Shown here: piece by piece, positions 61,356-64,000 of the stretch
Layout: each line of letters opens with the position of its first letter
Numbering within the stretch: position 1 is the stretch's first letter
NCBI RefSeq assembly: GCF_021654575.1
Contig: NZ_AP024488.1
Span: forward strand, 3,681,501-3,745,500
Length of the DNA: 64,000 nucleotides
Source: Desulfoluna limicola
GTDB taxonomy: Bacteria; Desulfobacterota; Desulfobacteria; Desulfobacterales; Desulfolunaceae
Direction: 5' to 3'
Position numbers and translations under genes: made by a program
Notes under the pieces: model-generated
Database searches by the model: none
What the model saw: only the letters and a program-made list of their open reading frames with translations
What the model was told of the DNA's origin: nothing

Positions 61356-61565
61356 ATGCCGATTTATGAGTATGAATGCACCGATTGCGGTGAAGTGGAG
61401 GAGGCGGTCCAGAAAATGACCGACCCGCCCCTGACCCGGTGCAAAAAATGCTCCGGAGAACTCCGCAAACTGATCTCCCACAGCGCCTTCCACCTGAAAG
61501 GTGGCGGGTGGTATTCCGATGCCTACAGCAGTCCGGGAGGCGGTTCCAAGACTTCCGGCAGCTAA
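61356..61565 (+). CDS. FmdB-family zinc-ribbon protein
   Basis: A 69-residue protein: MPIYEYECTDCGEVEE opens with the FmdB pattern; CTDCG and CKKCSGE give the four zinc ligands; the tail is Gly/Ser-rich. Members are small putative regulatory proteins of unknown function. AGGAGGT precedes the ATG. It is 150 bases upstream of groES. Confidence 0.93.
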   Translation: MPIYEYECTDCGEVEEAVQKMTDPPLTRCKKCSGELRKLISHSAFHLKGGGWYSDAYSSPGGGSKTSGS

Positions 61566-61715
61566 CGGCTGTCCGGGCTTCGAGTGACGCGACACGCCTG
61601 ATCTCACAGGTGCTGGCGCAAGTATGAACGTATTTCTATCAACACAACCGTTTTCTTCTTCAAATAAACATCATACACCATTTACGTGGATACAGTGCAA
61701 AGGAGAACAGGAATC

Positions 61716-62009
61716 ATGAAAATCAGACCGTTACAGGATCGAGTATTGGTAGAGCGCCTGGAAGAGGAAACCACCACCAAGGGCGGCATCATCATCCCAG
61801 ACACCGCCAAGGAAAAACCCGCTGAAGGCCGCATTGTGGCTGCAGGCCAGGGCAAAACCAAAGAAGACGGCACACTCATTCCCATGGAACTGAAGATTGG
61901 CGACCGCGTCCTCTTCAGCAAATACGCAGGTGCCGAAGTAAAATTCGATGGCAACGACTACCTCATCATGGGCCAGGACGACATCCTCTGCGTTGTCGAC
62001 GAAGCCTAA
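61716..62009 (+). CDS. groES: Co-chaperonin GroES
   Basis: A 97-residue Gro[20 protein letters not shown], the mobile loop [16 protein letters not shown] and the C-terminal [16 protein letters not shown]. It caps the GroEL cavity. AAAGGAG lies upstream of ATG 61716. No CIRCE dyad is seen in front. Confidence 0.98.
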   Translation: MKIRPLQDRVLVERLEEETTTKGGIIIPDTAKEKPAEGRIVAAGQGKTKEDGTLIPMELKIGDRVLFSKYAGAEVKFDGNDYLIMGQDDILCVVDEA

Positions 62010-62095
62010 GACCCGTTTGCAATCCACGACCTGTCTGTAAATGATATTCTTACGACCTGAACTCAACATTTTCAACATACACGGAGGTTCGGTGA

Positions 62096-63748
<1,653 letters not shown>

Positions 63749-63761
63749 GACCGTTTCAGCC

Positions 63762-63781
63762 AAAGCACCTTCGGGTGCTTT
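63762..63781 (+). terminator. Hairpin after groEL
   Basis: AAAGCACC-TTCG-GGTGCTTT, a stable tetraloop hairpin 14 bases after the stop. Confidence 0.8.
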
Positions 63782-63801
63782 CCTGAGCCCTCGCATAAAT
63801 A

Positions 63802-63838
63802 AACCCCCTTTGCACCATCCGTGCAGAGGGGGTTTTTT
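63802..63838 (+). terminator. Second intrinsic terminator after groEL
   Basis: AACCCCCTTTGCAC pairs with GTGCAGAGGGGGTT and is followed by TTTT. Confidence 0.9.
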
Positions 63839-63897
63839 GCTTACTTTCCAAAGAGTTTCTTTTTTCATCACCCCATGGATCCCCCCCATCTCCACCC

Positions 63898-63926
63898 TTG
63901 ACACCCGGAAGCGGCTTGTATAGATT
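63898..63926 (+). promoter_or_regulatory. Sigma-70-type promoter at the right edge
   Basis: TTGACA, 17 bases, TAGATT, reading out of the window. An ATG at 63983 begins MPNTEK but has no clear ribosome binding site, so the gene itself is not called. Confidence 0.6.
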
Positions 63927-64000
63927 AACGTGGCAACAACGGCGCAGCAGAGCCGCTCTTGCCTCTTTTTGACACCTTCCATATGCCCAACACGGAGAAG

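Noticed and set aside
61566..61715. CIRCE or sigma-32 site before groES
   Set aside because: No TTAGCACTC/GAGTGCTAA dyad and no clear CTTGAA/CCCCAT pair could be found.

Overview
The window is a G+C-rich stretch (by eye) of an anaerobic Gram-negative chromosome, most likely a Desulfobacterota (deltaproteobacterial, sulfate-reducer-like) genome. This is inferred from gene content: rubredoxin, a rubrerythrin fusion and a rubredoxin:oxygen oxidoreductase in one locus, a DVU0298-type HEAT protein, a DUF2284 metal-binding protein, a corrinoid-activation-like protein, several sigma-54 activators and signalling proteins, and a bacterial AURKAIP1/COX24 small ribosomal-type protein. No 16S gene or phylogenetic marker was tested, so the genus is not claimed. 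I see no tRNA, rRNA, CRISPR array, prophage or complete insertion sequence.

Layout. 1-7 kb: the 5' part of a periplasmic-binding-domain sensor, an ArgP-like regulator divergent from an ArgO/LysE exporter, a B12-dependent methionine-synthase-activation-like protein, a membrane sensor and a DUF2284 protein. 7-14 kb: a ZraPSR-like envelope metal-stress locus (sigma-54 response regulator, sensor kinase with a Met/His-rich loop, two tandem ZraP-like proteins, a SHOCT protein) and a periplasmic rhodanese. 14-20 kb: a secreted FIST protein next to a hybrid histidine kinase, then a PHA synthase. 20-24 kb: phosphate uptake pstS-pstC-pstA-pstB. 24-29 kb: an iron-sulfur flavoprotein fused to a degenerate low-molecular-weight-phosphatase-like domain, then an oxygen-detoxification locus (NADH:rubredoxin-oxidoreductase/rubredoxin/rubredoxin/reverse-rubrerythrin fusion, rubredoxin, flavodiiron protein). 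29-36 kb: a DsrE-like protein, a HEAT protein, a SLOG-like protein and two large secreted proteins of unknown function.

36-45 kb is a biotin cluster in which bioF, bioB and bioD are mixed with a private fatty-acid-synthesis set: ketoacyl synthase, long acyl carrier protein, SDR reductase, FabZ-like dehydratase and a second hotdog protein. This is what would be expected if the pimeloyl chain is built on a dedicated carrier protein. A strong sigma-70 promoter overlapped by a BirA-like dyad sits upstream of bioB. 45-57 kb: CDP-alcohol phosphatidyltransferase, ferredoxin-like protein, sigma-54 regulator, thioesterase, RNase-H-like exonuclease, IHF alpha and a 1350-residue membrane protein. 57-64 kb: TrmN6-like methylase, DciA-like protein, hflK-hflC, a 32-codon ribosomal-protein-like gene, a metallopeptidase-like protein, an FmdB zinc ribbon and groES-groEL.

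The most unusual feature is a family of at least 27 structured intergenic elements. They carry a GCCTCCGGCGGC cap (or its reverse complement), a small cap hairpin of the AAGGTG-CACCTT type, and a longer central stem whose sequence differs between copies while base pairing is kept. Many sit within about 40 bases after stop codons, and they interrupt the pst and biotin operons.
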